A stretch of DNA of 64,000 nucleotides from Moraxellaceae bacterium AER2_44_116 (GTDB lineage Bacteria > Pseudomonadota > Gammaproteobacteria > Pseudomonadales > Moraxellaceae): positions 116,066 to 180,065 of the forward strand of contig VIAD01000007.1 in assembly GCA_006546595.1 (NCBI GenBank). The letters are read 5' to 3'. This document shows, in pieces, positions 42,604 through 51,077 of this stretch. The translations under genes were made by a program, and so were the position numbers. The notes under the pieces are model-generated. The model was given only the letters and a program-made list of their open reading frames with translations. It was not told the DNA's origin and did not search any database. Numbering within the stretch: position 1 is the stretch's first letter; each line of letters opens with the position of its first letter.

Positions 42604-43680
42604 ATGTCTGACGCACATTATTTTGCCGAAGATATTGCCAATATCCCTTCCAATTACTCGCGTATTATTGGTCGTGAGCTAGGTTTACAAATTCGAGACT
42701 TGCCTAAATTATTAAAATTTACCCAATTAAGCCCTGAGCAGTTTTTGCAAGAAGACATTTTGCTCACTACACGACAGCAAATTCAAATCCTTAATAACGC
42801 GTTGCAACTGTCACCTCATCAAGATTTTGGTTTACGTTTAGGTCGTCACCTAACACCTGCTACACATGGCGCAATGGGCTTTTTGGTCAATAGCAGCCCT
42901 AATTTGATGATGGCGTTACAAGCATTTCAGAGTTTTGTGCCAACCAGAATGAGCTTTACGCGCTTAAATTTTCAAACTAAGCAAGATTGGGTTGAATGTG
43001 AGATTAAGTTTGACGCGGTCTTAAATGCGGAAGTTTATCGCAGCCTATTAGAATGTTGTTTAATGGTCTTTGTCGCGTGTGCCGAGTTTATTATTGGTCG
43101 TCCCTTAACTGAGGCTCATATTGATTTTAGCTTCGCGAAGCCCAGCTATAGCCATGTGTATAGCGATTATTTTGCAGGGAGTTACCAATTTTCAGCATCA
43201 CATTCAAGCATCAAAATCCCTTTAGACATTTGTCATATTGTCAATGTCTCAGCAAACCATGAAAACTATGTTTTAGCGATGAAACAATGTGAAATCATGT
43301 TGTCACAATTAAAATCACACAAATGTAGCACCACCTACCAATTACAAAAAATGATGCTATCGCAACCCTTAGGCACACTCAGCGAAGAAGATGCTGCGGC
43401 CGCACTCTTTATTAGCAAACGCACGCTTGCACGCCGTTTAGAAAAAGAAGGCAGTAGCTATACAGATATTCGTGAAAAATTGCTATCAGAACAAGCCAGT
43501 AGCTATTTGCGTGACAGTCAAATGTCGGTAGAAGCCATTGCCTTGCTACTAAACTACCATGACAGTGCTAATTTTCGCCGCGCTTTTAAACGTTGGCGAA
43601 ATCTTTCTCCCACACAATACCGCGAGCAGTTTACCAAAGAGGCTTCGACTCCTCTCAGCCAGCATAAAAATGTACTCTGA
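42604..43680 (+). CDS. AraC-family transcriptional activator (alkane operon)
   Basis: A 358-aa regulator with an N-terminal AraC-binding domain of the arabinose-binding_2 type (ATHGAMGFLVNSSPNLMMAL is its hallmark) and a C-terminal double HTH (about 265-350: EEDAAAALFISKRTLARRLE and VEAIALLLNYHDSANFRRAF, then RWRNLSPTQYR). It is divergent from the CYP153 operon, consistent with substrate-dependent activation, as with AlkR. The last ~13 residues (EASTPLSQHKNVL) are encoded by a dispersed inverted repeat that overruns the gene end, so the original stop was probably displaced. TGGAG precedes ATG 42604. Confidence 0.9.
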   Translation: MSDAHYFAEDIANIPSNYSRIIGRELGLQIRDLPKLLKFTQLSPEQFLQEDILLTTRQQIQILNNALQLSPHQDFGLRLGRHLTPATHGAMGFLVNSSPNLMMALQAFQSFVPTRMSFTRLNFQTKQDWVECEIKFDAVLNAEVYRSLLECCLMVFVACAEFIIGRPLTEAHIDFSFAKPSYSHVYSDYFAGSYQFSASHSSIKIPLDICHIVNVSANHENYVLAMKQCEIMLSQLKSHKCSTTYQLQKMMLSQPLGTLSEEDAAAALFISKRTLARRLEKEGSSYTDIREKLLSEQASSYLRDSQMSVEAIALLLNYHDSANFRRAFKRWRNLSPTQYREQFTKEASTPLSQHKNVL

Positions 43681-43693
43681 GCGGAGTCGAATG
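43641..43693. repeat. Dispersed inverted repeat overlapping the AraC gene end
   Basis: GGCTTCGACTCCTCTCAGCC through CTCTGAGCGGAGTCGAATGG, TTCGACTCCGCTCAG family. It covers the last 40 bases of the araC-family gene. Confidence 0.85.
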
Positions 43694-43788
43694 GCTAGAT
43701 AAGTTAATACAACAGAATCTTGATAACGCATCATCATTTTTACCGCCACGCTTGCCATGCACACAAAATAAGCATATTTTAAATAGCA

Positions 43789-43820
43789 ATATTTCAATAA
43801 TTGTTGAATAGTTGAAATAT
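43789..43820. promoter_or_regulatory. Candidate ArsR operator overlapping the arsR start codon
   Basis: ATATTTCAA and TTGAAATAT form a perfect 9-bp inverted repeat with a 14-base spacer that itself includes TTCAATAATTGTTGAA. The right half covers the first bases of the start codon, as expected for autorepression. Confidence 0.7.
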
Positions 43821-44190
43821 GAATTCTATTAACGCAGCCCTGATTTTTGAATGTCTTTCCTATAGCGTCAGACTCGACATATATCGCTTATTGGTTAAAA
43901 AAAGCATAGAAGGCATGGTCGCGGGCGAAATTGCCGCTACCCTCTCCATCCCTGCAAGCAATTTATCGTTTCACTTAAAAACACTGACACAAGCAACATT
44001 ACTTAACGTTGAGCAAGAAGGACGCTTTTTACGTTACAAAGCTAACTTAGCGTTAATGCTAGATGTCATCGCTTATTTAACCGAAGAATGTTGTGCTAAT
44101 CATCCTGAACATTGTGCCAATTTACGTTCGGCTTCAAATTGTCGCCCAGAGGTGCTACCACCGCTTGTTACCGACAGGGAAACACCATGA
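43819..44190 (+). CDS. ArsR-family regulator with C-terminal cysteines
   Basis: A 123-aa winged-helix regulator. The recognition region is IPASNLSFHLKTLTQA and the wing VEQEGRFLRYKAN. The C-terminal tail holds clustered cysteines (EECCANHPEHCANL), suited to binding arsenite-like or organoarsenic ligands or other soft metals. Its stop overlaps the start of the permease (ATGA), so it is the first gene of a four-gene unit. Confidence 0.88.
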   Translation: MNSINAALIFECLSYSVRLDIYRLLVKKSIEGMVAGEIAATLSIPASNLSFHLKTLTQATLLNVEQEGRFLRYKANLALMLDVIAYLTEECCANHPEHCANLRSASNCRPEVLPPLVTDRETP

Positions 44191-45260
44191 ACCACACCAA
44201 CTCCTCCGACATTCGCCACTCATGGTTTGAAGCCTTGCAAAAGTGGCCAAAACAGCAGCCTCATATTTTTCTTGTTATTGCTGTTTGTGTTTGGTTTGCT
44301 TTATACCAAAGCCTTATACCGCTGGCCGAAATGATAGTGGCGTGGTTGCCTGTTGATAGAGCAAGTCATTTGGGTGGGGCATTGCAGTTCTTTTTTTTTG
44401 ATACGCCTAAAGTGTTGTTATTACTGACAGGTATTGTTTTTGTCATGGGCATGGTCAACTCGTGGTTTACGCCTGAGCGGACTCGCGCTTTATTGGCTGG
44501 ACGTAGTGAAGGCGTTGCCAATGTCATGGCGGCCTCACTCGGTATTGTCACGCCTTTTTGCTCGTGTTCAGCCGTGCCTTTATTTATTGGTTTTGTGCAA
44601 GCAGGCGTGCCATTAGGTGTCACTTTTTCCTTTCTTATTTCTGCGCCCATGGTCAATGAAGTCGCATTGACGCTATTGCTGAGTATGTTTGGTTGGCAAG
44701 TCGCCTTGCTGTATTTAGGCTTAGGTTTGGCCGTGGCTATTGTCTCAGGCTGGATAATTGGTCGGTTAAAGATGGAGATGTATTTAGAAGATTGGGTACG
44801 CAATATGCCGCATGTTGACCCGAATTTGACGCTCGATAGTATTCCCCTCAGTGAGCGTATTGCTGCGGGCTTTGCCAGTGTTCGTGAAATTGTTGGCAAA
44901 GTATGGCCTTATATTTTGGCGGGCATTGCCATCGGTGCACTGATACACGGTTATGTACCTGCCGATTTTATGGCCTCAATCATGGGTAAAGAAGCATGGT
45001 GGGCGGTGCCTGCGGCCATTTTGATCGGCATACCAATGTACACCAATGCCGCAGGCGTGATTCCTATTGTTCAAGCATTATTAGCCAAAGGTGCTGCATT
45101 AGGCACAGTGTTGGCATTTATGATGAGTGTGATTGCCTTGTCACTTCCCGAAACTATTATTTTGCGTAAAGTGCTTAAACCACGTTTGATTATTACCTTT
45201 GTTTCGATTGTGGCAACAGGTATTTTAATTGTCGGTTATGTTTTTAACTGGGTGTTATAA
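44187..45260 (+). CDS. ArsP/UPF0718-family permease
   Basis: A 357-aa inner-membrane protein with about eight to ten helices. The family motif VTPFCSCSAVPLFIGFVQAG (Cys125 and Cys127) and its second-half partner IPMYTNAAGVIPIVQ are present. Characterised relatives (ArsP) export trivalent organoarsenicals; the broader UPF0718 family has unknown substrates. Its neighbours (ArsR, a small thioredoxin, an OsmC protein) support detoxification of a soft metal, thiol-reactive or peroxide compound. Start ATG 44187 overlaps the arsR stop by four bases; the upstream extension to 44112 is rejected. Confidence 0.88.
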   Translation: MNHTNSSDIRHSWFEALQKWPKQQPHIFLVIAVCVWFALYQSLIPLAEMIVAWLPVDRASHLGGALQFFFFDTPKVLLLLTGIVFVMGMVNSWFTPERTRALLAGRSEGVANVMAASLGIVTPFCSCSAVPLFIGFVQAGVPLGVTFSFLISAPMVNEVALTLLLSMFGWQVALLYLGLGLAVAIVSGWIIGRLKMEMYLEDWVRNMPHVDPNLTLDSIPLSERIAAGFASVREIVGKVWPYILAGIAIGALIHGYVPADFMASIMGKEAWWAVPAAILIGIPMYTNAAGVIPIVQALLAKGAALGTVLAFMMSVIALSLPETIILRKVLKPRLIITFVSIVATGILIVGYVFNWVL

Positions 45261-45272
45261 CCTCGGAGAGAG

Positions 45273-45512
45273 ATGATGAAAGAGATAAAAGTCTTAGGCA
45301 CAGGTTGTGCTAATTGCAAAGCGACCATTACTTTAATTGAGCAGGTAGCTAGTGTTAAAGCCACTCCCATTAAGTTAGAAAAAGTCCAAGAAATGCAAGA
45401 TATTATCAGTTACGGCGTGATGTCTACACCTGCTGTGGTAATTGATGGCAAAGTCGTTCATGCGGGTGGAGTGCCAAGCCGAGACAAAATTAATAGCTGG
45501 TTTAGCGTCTAA
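45273..45512 (+). CDS. Small thioredoxin-like redox protein (TIGR00412-type)
   Basis: A 79-aa protein with the thioredoxin fold reduced to its core: active site CANC (Cys12, Cys15 in GTGCANCKA), YGVMSTPAVVIDGKVV with the cis-proline. Such 'redox-active disulfide protein 2' genes sit next to UPF0718 permeases in many genomes. It starts 12 bases after the permease stop with GGAGAG upstream. Confidence 0.9.
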   Translation: MMKEIKVLGTGCANCKATITLIEQVASVKATPIKLEKVQEMQDIISYGVMSTPAVVIDGKVVHAGGVPSRDKINSWFSV

Positions 45513-45522
45513 GTTGAACAAA

Positions 45523-45623
45523 TAGGACTTACGCATTTTGCCAAAATTAGCGCGTTTTGTGAGCATAAAGGCATTGAAAATGCCTGAAATGTGAACAAAT
45601 AAGCGATAACCGCGTAAGTCCTA
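45523..45623 (+). repeat. Structured repeat, copy A
   Basis: Outer arms TAGGACTTACGC and GCGTAAGTCCTA are perfectly complementary (12 bp). Inside, ATTTTG-C-CAAAAT and AGGCATT-GAA-AATGCCT form two further hairpins, and TTAGCGC with GCGATAA an imperfect intermediate stem. It lies between the thioredoxin and OsmC genes. Copies B (52135) and C (35755) keep these stems with different bases. Confidence 0.9.
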
Positions 45624-45642
45624 ACAAAAAGAGAGTCCGCAC

Positions 45643-46065
45643 ATGACCAGCGAAAAACCTAAAATGACTTTTCATGTTCACGCTCATCGGGTGGATGCCC
45701 ACGGTAGTCAAGCTCGGTGTAAAGCGGCAAATCTAAGCATTGACACGGATTTAGCAGGCCGTGCCGATGCGTTTAATCCTGCCGAGTTATTATTGGCGGC
45801 CTTAGCGGCTTGCATTATTAAAGGCATAGAGCGCGTAACACCAATATTGCACTTTCAATTAAATGGCGTTGAAGTCAATATCACGGGCATACGCCAAGAT
45901 ACTCCGCCAAAAATGGAGTCGATTAGCTATGAGATTATTGTTGACACTTCTGAAAATGACCATCGTTTAGCGTTGCTTCATGACAATATCAAAAAGTACG
46001 GCACTGTTTTTAATACCATCGTCACGGGAACGGCACTCTCAGGCATTATGCGGAGAGCCAATTAG
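45643..46065 (+). CDS. OsmC/Ohr-family protein
   Basis: A 140-aa protein with the OsmC fold: FNPAELLLAALAACIIKGIE contains the first family cysteine (Cys57). The second position, normally part of a CPVS-type segment, reads YGTVFNTI, so the second cysteine is missing. That makes a classical organic peroxide reductase less certain; single-Cys OsmC relatives occur beside sulphur and metal genes. It closes the arsR-permease-thioredoxin unit, separated from it only by the structured repeat A. Confidence 0.82.
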   Translation: MTSEKPKMTFHVHAHRVDAHGSQARCKAANLSIDTDLAGRADAFNPAELLLAALAACIIKGIERVTPILHFQLNGVEVNITGIRQDTPPKMESISYEIIVDTSENDHRLALLHDNIKKYGTVFNTIVTGTALSGIMRRAN

Positions 46066-46082
46066 GTTCGCTTAATCAACCC

Positions 46083-46150
46083 TTAGACTCCGCTCAGGGA
46101 GCGTTTTTGCGCTAACTGAGCGGAGTTGAGGTGGTTGAGCGAAGTCGAAT
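46083..46150. repeat. Dispersed inverted repeat, TTCGACTCCGCTCAG type
   Basis: TAGACTCCGCTCAGGGAGCG then CTGAGCGGAGTTGAGG and a further GAGCGAAGTCGAA: an element with an extra partial arm, between convergent genes. Confidence 0.75.
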
Positions 46151-46200
46151 CCAAGCCTATAAAACCGCTTAACTGACCTGCATTCCCCCAACCACACGTT

Positions 46201-48435
46201 TTACTTACTCCGATGCTCAAACACGCCCATCCAATCATCAGGCAACAACTCATAACGCAACTCATCAATACGCTCTAAGTACATACTGTATAACTTACGA
46301 TTAGGATCTCCTTTATGTAACTCACGAAGGATTTTTTCTGCGGCATCCCATTCACGGCTGTAGTAATGCGCTAAGGCAGCGTTGTATTGCTCAACGCGTT
46401 TAATTCGACCTTCACTCGCATGTTCTAACCGACAGACAGGCTCATACACACAGACTGGCTCGCGCTTACCTTTGACAATAATTTTATCGACAATACGATA
46501 TAAAAATTGGGGGGCTAAATCATAAGTACCCTCGCCGACTAACAACTTTAAATCATAAAACTTAGTTAAACTTTCTAAGCGTGAACCTAAATTGACGGCA
46601 TCACCTAAAACCGTATAAGTCCGACGATACATTGATCCCATGTCACCCACGTTCATAAAACCCGTGTTAATACCCACGCCAACATTCACTTCTGGCAAGC
46701 CTTTGGCAACAAAAATGGGTTTCAACTCCTCTACTTTTTGCAACATACTCAATGCCGCATCAATCGCATGTTCCGCATGGTCGGCATCTAATAGTGGCGC
46801 GTTCCAAAAAGCCATGACCATATCGCCCACATATTTATCAATTGTACCGTTATGCTCAAAAATAATGCCTGTAATGGGGGTAAAAAACTCATTGAGCAAC
46901 TGCTTGAGCTTGGTCGCTTTTAAGCCTTCTGAAATCGTCGTAAAGCCCCGAATATCCGAAAACAAAACCGTCATGTGACGCGACTCACCATCTAAACCCG
47001 CTAAGTGATGATTTTCTAGCATCCGCTCGACATGAGCAGGAGGAACATACTGCCCAAACAACATTTTCAACTCACGTTTTTGGGTATTCGTACGCAAAAA
47101 GCCTGAGCCAATATTGAGAATCGCAATACAAAATGTTGATAAAATCAGAATCGCTAATGGTAAATCATAATGTGCGGCTTTCCATGCTGCCAAGTTTGTC
47201 AGTATTAATACCGCTAACCAGCCTCCAGCAACCGCCAACATAAACGCGGGTTCAAGCATCGGCAAAATCCATACAAAGGCTAAACCACTGAGTAATAAAA
47301 TCACAAAGGTTAAGCCCGGCTCCCAGTCAGGACGGTAATACATGTGAGTCACAGTATCGGTGCTTTGAATAATGGCATCTAATAAATTGGCGTGAACTTC
47401 TACCCCTGGATAACCCGTTTCCAGTGGTGTCGTGCGTAAGTCAGTTAAACCTAATGCAGATGTACCGACCAATACAATTGCACCTTTTAATGAGGGAATC
47501 GCATTAGGATTGCTTAAAACATCAGTTGCAGAAATATAGGGATAGCTGTGTGCTCGACCTTTATACGGAATCAAAGCAACACCCGATTCATCGGTATGAA
47601 TAATCGTATTGCCCACCGCGATGGACTCTAATCGTAGTTGATTGCCACTTTTAATCGTTTGTAACTTCACAAATGGAGCGTTGAGATAAATTCTTGCCAA
47701 CTCTAAAGAAAGCGCACTATATAAACCATTTTCATAACGTAATACTAAGGGCGAGCGACGCATCACACCATCCGTATCAGGTAGTGTGGTGACAAAGCCA
47801 GCCCCTAAAACACTTTGGGAAAATATCGCTAAGTTGCCCGTATAATCAGGCATAAAATTAATGCTAAGCTTTTCTTTATCTTTGTTTTCTATTTTTAGAA
47901 TCGGTGGCGGCAATGCCCCGACATGAATACCACCCGCACTATGCAGAAAATAGCCCAAAACAGTATTTTGCGAAATCACCTTCGTAAATTGGCTATCACC
48001 ATCCAATTGACTCACTAAAGGCTGCAATTCAGCACTGGCACTCGCCGATAATTGACCACTCGCTAATACTTGGCTGACAGGGTTAAGCTCTTCTTCCGAA
48101 AACACCACGTCAAAGCCAATTAACCGCACTTGCTGTTTTTGTAATGCCTGTACTAACGCGGCCAACTTAGCGCGTGACCACGGCCACCGCCCTTCTTTTT
48201 TTAGACTTAATTCGTCAACATCAATAATCACAATCGGCACATTTTCCGCACGTTTAGGGGTAAATGCCTGAAAACGCCAATCATAAACCAAGGTATCCAT
48301 GCGCTGTAACAAATGGTCGGCTGTACTATTGGGTTTATTTAAAGCGATTAAATCGAGAAGGATAAAACAACCTAAAATAACCAACCCCATCCAAATCGGA
48401 AAACGCTTTAACTGCTTTTTGAGTATATTCAACAT
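46201..48435 (-). CDS. CHASE2-domain adenylate/guanylate cyclase
   Basis: About 744 aa. An N-terminal helix (GLVILGCFILLDLIA) leads to a periplasmic CHASE2 sensor (about 30-380), then three transmembrane helices (about 385-465), then a class III cyclase domain (VLFSDIRGFTTI, DKYVGDMVMAFW, YTVLGDAVNLGSRLE). The metal aspartates are present. The base-recognition pair is Lys/Thr instead of Lys/Asp, the class IIIb variant found in many bacterial adenylate cyclases, some of which respond to bicarbonate. A helical C-terminal tail follows. The start is unclear; ATG 48435 lies just before the hydrophobic segment and has GGGA upstream, while the frame is open to 48477. Confidence 0.85.
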   Translation of the reverse strand: MLNILKKQLKRFPIWMGLVILGCFILLDLIALNKPNSTADHLLQRMDTLVYDWRFQAFTPKRAENVPIVIIDVDELSLKKEGRWPWSRAKLAALVQALQKQQVRLIGFDVVFSEEELNPVSQVLASGQLSASASAELQPLVSQLDGDSQFTKVISQNTVLGYFLHSAGGIHVGALPPPILKIENKDKEKLSINFMPDYTGNLAIFSQSVLGAGFVTTLPDTDGVMRRSPLVLRYENGLYSALSLELARIYLNAPFVKLQTIKSGNQLRLESIAVGNTIIHTDESGVALIPYKGRAHSYPYISATDVLSNPNAIPSLKGAIVLVGTSALGLTDLRTTPLETGYPGVEVHANLLDAIIQSTDTVTHMYYRPDWEPGLTFVILLLSGLAFVWILPMLEPAFMLAVAGGWLAVLILTNLAAWKAAHYDLPLAILILSTFCIAILNIGSGFLRTNTQKRELKMLFGQYVPPAHVERMLENHHLAGLDGESRHMTVLFSDIRGFTTISEGLKATKLKQLLNEFFTPITGIIFEHNGTIDKYVGDMVMAFWNAPLLDADHAEHAIDAALSMLQKVEELKPIFVAKGLPEVNVGVGINTGFMNVGDMGSMYRRTYTVLGDAVNLGSRLESLTKFYDLKLLVGEGTYDLAPQFLYRIVDKIIVKGKREPVCVYEPVCRLEHASEGRIKRVEQYNAALAHYYSREWDAAEKILRELHKGDPNRKLYSMYLERIDELRYELLPDDWMGVFEHRSK

Positions 48436-48773
48436 GAAAATTTGCATCCCATCGTTATTTTTCTGTCGCAGTTGCATGTATTACGTACTACGACTACATC
48501 TTGCTCGTTAAGATATGTTAGCCTTGCTGAGAATCATAACGCCGATTCGCGTGAAAAGCATAGAACGTTCAATAGTTTCTCGAGGCAAAATACAAAAGAC
48601 AAGTGGTAGGACGGATAAATGTGTCTCTTTCTCGCTTCTGATGATTCCCTAAAAACACCACAATATGAGCCTCCTAATTCTTGTAATATGCACACGTTTA
48701 TCACATACAAAAAAATGCCATTCATTGATGTCAGTCCAAGGGGTTCTAACCCTGACCAAAAGGCTCATTAACT
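48436..48773. other. Intergenic region between divergent signalling genes
   Basis: About 340 bases holding the divergent promoters of the CHASE2 cyclase and the hybrid kinase. No repeat family or convincing palindrome was found. Confidence 0.4.
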
Positions 48774-50960
48774 ATGCTATTAGAGAATGCGTGGGAAACC
48801 TTTTTTATTCTAGGATTTATTTTAGCATCTAGTTTATTACCCTCGTTGGCTCGTCAGTCCTTTTCGTTATGGTGGCGCAGTCACACGGTTGCTCTCACTC
48901 AGGCATTGATGATAAGTGCCTATACTTTTCTGCCAGACACTGTTAGCCGCTCAACGCTTCCCGTACTTTGCACTCTCGCATTTGTCAGTCTGAGTGAGCA
49001 AGTTCGCTTCTTATGCGTACCACAAGACCGGCTACGAACAATAGTGCTGGGATATTTAGCCTTTTTGGTTGGCACAACCTGTATTCTCTATTTTTTACCC
49101 GCCTCATTTGCTTTTAGTGTCAGCGGCTGCCTTGCCATTATCAGCTTCGTTTGTTTATTGTTATTGACTCATTATAAAAACACATTTCATTTTATTCATA
49201 TTCAACAACTCCTTATATGTACACTGCTGCTCACCATCGCCAGTCTTTTATTATTGACTACTGTTTATTGGCAATTAGAGTCTCTGCTAATACATCAACT
49301 CATTTTAATTTGTATCATGAGTAGTGTTATTAGTAATCAGTGGGCATCCGTTCAATACCGTGCATTTCTACAAAGCAAAGATCATCAAACCGAAGAATAC
49401 AGTCATCATCACCACAATCACGATGATGAGCATCAAAAAAATCTACAAAACCTTAGCCATGATATGCGAACGCCATTGAGCGGCATTTTAGGCATGGCGG
49501 AGTTATTATTAGAAACGCCTCTCAGTCCCGCACAACGCGAATATACCCAAACGATTCAATCTTCAGGTAACGCGCTCCTGCATTTATTGGATGACCGCCT
49601 CGACACGACACGTCAACAAGATCAAGGCTTAACCATTTTAGAGGAAGTCTTTGAAGCCGCAGAGTTGCTTAACTACTGCTTAGATTTATTCAAAAATGAA
49701 GCTGAAAATAAAAATATTGAACTGGTTGGCTATCTTGACTCTACCCTACCTAAACATTTACTCGGTGATGCGGTTAGGTTACGGCAAGTCATGTCGCGTT
49801 TGATTCATAATGCGATTCGATTTACCGATATTGGTGAAGTGGTTATTAGTATTCGCAGTGTGATTTGGCAAAATGACTTAGGCGTACAATTTAGTGTTCA
49901 AGACACAGGCATTGGCATGAATGAATCTACGTTAACGACGTTATTCATCCCACAAATGCAAGAAAATACCCATGAAGCGTGGTACACAGGGCCGAATATT
50001 GCCACTTGCGCCCAACTTGTGACGGCTATGTCAGGTAAATTAACCGTCACGAGCGCATTGTATGAAGGAACAATGGCGGCATTTAGTTTGCCCTTAAAAA
50101 CACCCAACAGCGTTTTCACCGACTCAACTACCGAATTTATCGCCTCGTTTGCCAGTAAACGGTTGTTGATTGTCGATGATAATCGCACGGTGAGTAAAGT
50201 CTTAGCCGAGCAAGCAACACAATGGGGAATGCGTGTCAGCTCCGCCGAAAGTGGTACAGAAGCCTTAGCTGTCGCACGTAATGCCGCCAATTTAGGTCAG
50301 TCTTTTGATGTCATTATCATGGATTACCAAATGCCTGGCATGAGTGGCTTACAACTCGGCGCACGCCTCAAACAAGATGCACTGATTACCAATGATGTCA
50401 TTTTGATTATGTTAACAGGGTTACGGCAGAACAATATTCAAACACTGGCGCGTAATGCTGGTATTCATCGCGTCATCAGTAAACCCATCACCAGTAAACA
50501 ACTACGGCAAGCGATTAGCCAAGAATTGAAACGCCTACAAAGTGTCAATCGCCCTGAGCTCAACAATGAAGACTCACAGCTAGGACGAATTAAAGTATTG
50601 GTTGCCGAAGACAATCAACTCAGCCAAAAAGTCATTCGTGGCATGTTACAAAAGTTAGGGGTTAACCATAGCTTAGTGAATAATGGGCGCGAAGCGGTAC
50701 AAGCGGTGATGCGCGAACATTTTGATATTATTCTCATGGATTGTGACATGCCCTTTGTTGATGGCTATACCGCGACACAAGAAATCAGGCATTGGGAACA
50801 ACAAGAAGGTCGAGATGCCTTGCCGATCTTGGCGTTGACGGCACATATATTAGAAGAACAAAAACAAAAAGCGATAAACTCAGGCATGAATGAACATTTG
50901 AGCAAACCTATTGAGCTGGGCGACTTGCAAAATGCACTCTTGCGTTGGTGTCCACACTAA
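48774..50960 (+). CDS. Membrane hybrid histidine kinase with two receivers
   Basis: A 728-aa protein. About six transmembrane helices occupy residues 8-185, followed by a histidine-rich linker (EEYSHHHHNHDDEHQ). HisKA contains His229 (LSHDMRTPLSGILG). The ATPase domain has N box IHNAIRFTD and G1 DTGIGM, but the G2 box, normally GTGLGL-like, reads YTGPNIATC, so ATP lid function is doubtful. Two receivers follow: Asp517 (IIMDYQMPG) and Asp656 (ILMDCDMPF), each with acidic pocket and lysine (SKPI). It lacks an HPt domain. Possibly a phosphatase or partner-dependent kinase. The C-terminal end is directly followed by a dispersed repeat. Confidence 0.85.
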   Translation: MLLENAWETFFILGFILASSLLPSLARQSFSLWWRSHTVALTQALMISAYTFLPDTVSRSTLPVLCTLAFVSLSEQVRFLCVPQDRLRTIVLGYLAFLVGTTCILYFLPASFAFSVSGCLAIISFVCLLLLTHYKNTFHFIHIQQLLICTLLLTIASLLLLTTVYWQLESLLIHQLILICIMSSVISNQWASVQYRAFLQSKDHQTEEYSHHHHNHDDEHQKNLQNLSHDMRTPLSGILGMAELLLETPLSPAQREYTQTIQSSGNALLHLLDDRLDTTRQQDQGLTILEEVFEAAELLNYCLDLFKNEAENKNIELVGYLDSTLPKHLLGDAVRLRQVMSRLIHNAIRFTDIGEVVISIRSVIWQNDLGVQFSVQDTGIGMNESTLTTLFIPQMQENTHEAWYTGPNIATCAQLVTAMSGKLTVTSALYEGTMAAFSLPLKTPNSVFTDSTTEFIASFASKRLLIVDDNRTVSKVLAEQATQWGMRVSSAESGTEALAVARNAANLGQSFDVIIMDYQMPGMSGLQLGARLKQDALITNDVILIMLTGLRQNNIQTLARNAGIHRVISKPITSKQLRQAISQELKRLQSVNRPELNNEDSQLGRIKVLVAEDNQLSQKVIRGMLQKLGVNHSLVNNGREAVQAVMREHFDIILMDCDMPFVDGYTATQEIRHWEQQEGRDALPILALTAHILEEQKQKAINSGMNEHLSKPIELGDLQNALLRWCPH

Positions 50961-50980
50961 GCTTCCCCCTTGAACTGAGT

Positions 50981-51033
50981 CCCTTCGACTCCGCTCAGGG
51001 AGCGTTTTTCTGTTGGCTGAGCGGAGTCGAAGC
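50981..51033. repeat. Dispersed inverted repeat, TTCGACTCCGCTCAG type
   Basis: CCCTTCGACTCCGCTCAGGG and CTGAGCGGAGTCGAAGC arms, separated by about 16 bases, between convergent genes. Confidence 0.85.
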
Positions 51034-51077
51034 TAACCCAAAAATCTCGTCAACGCCCCAATATTCAACAGAACCTA

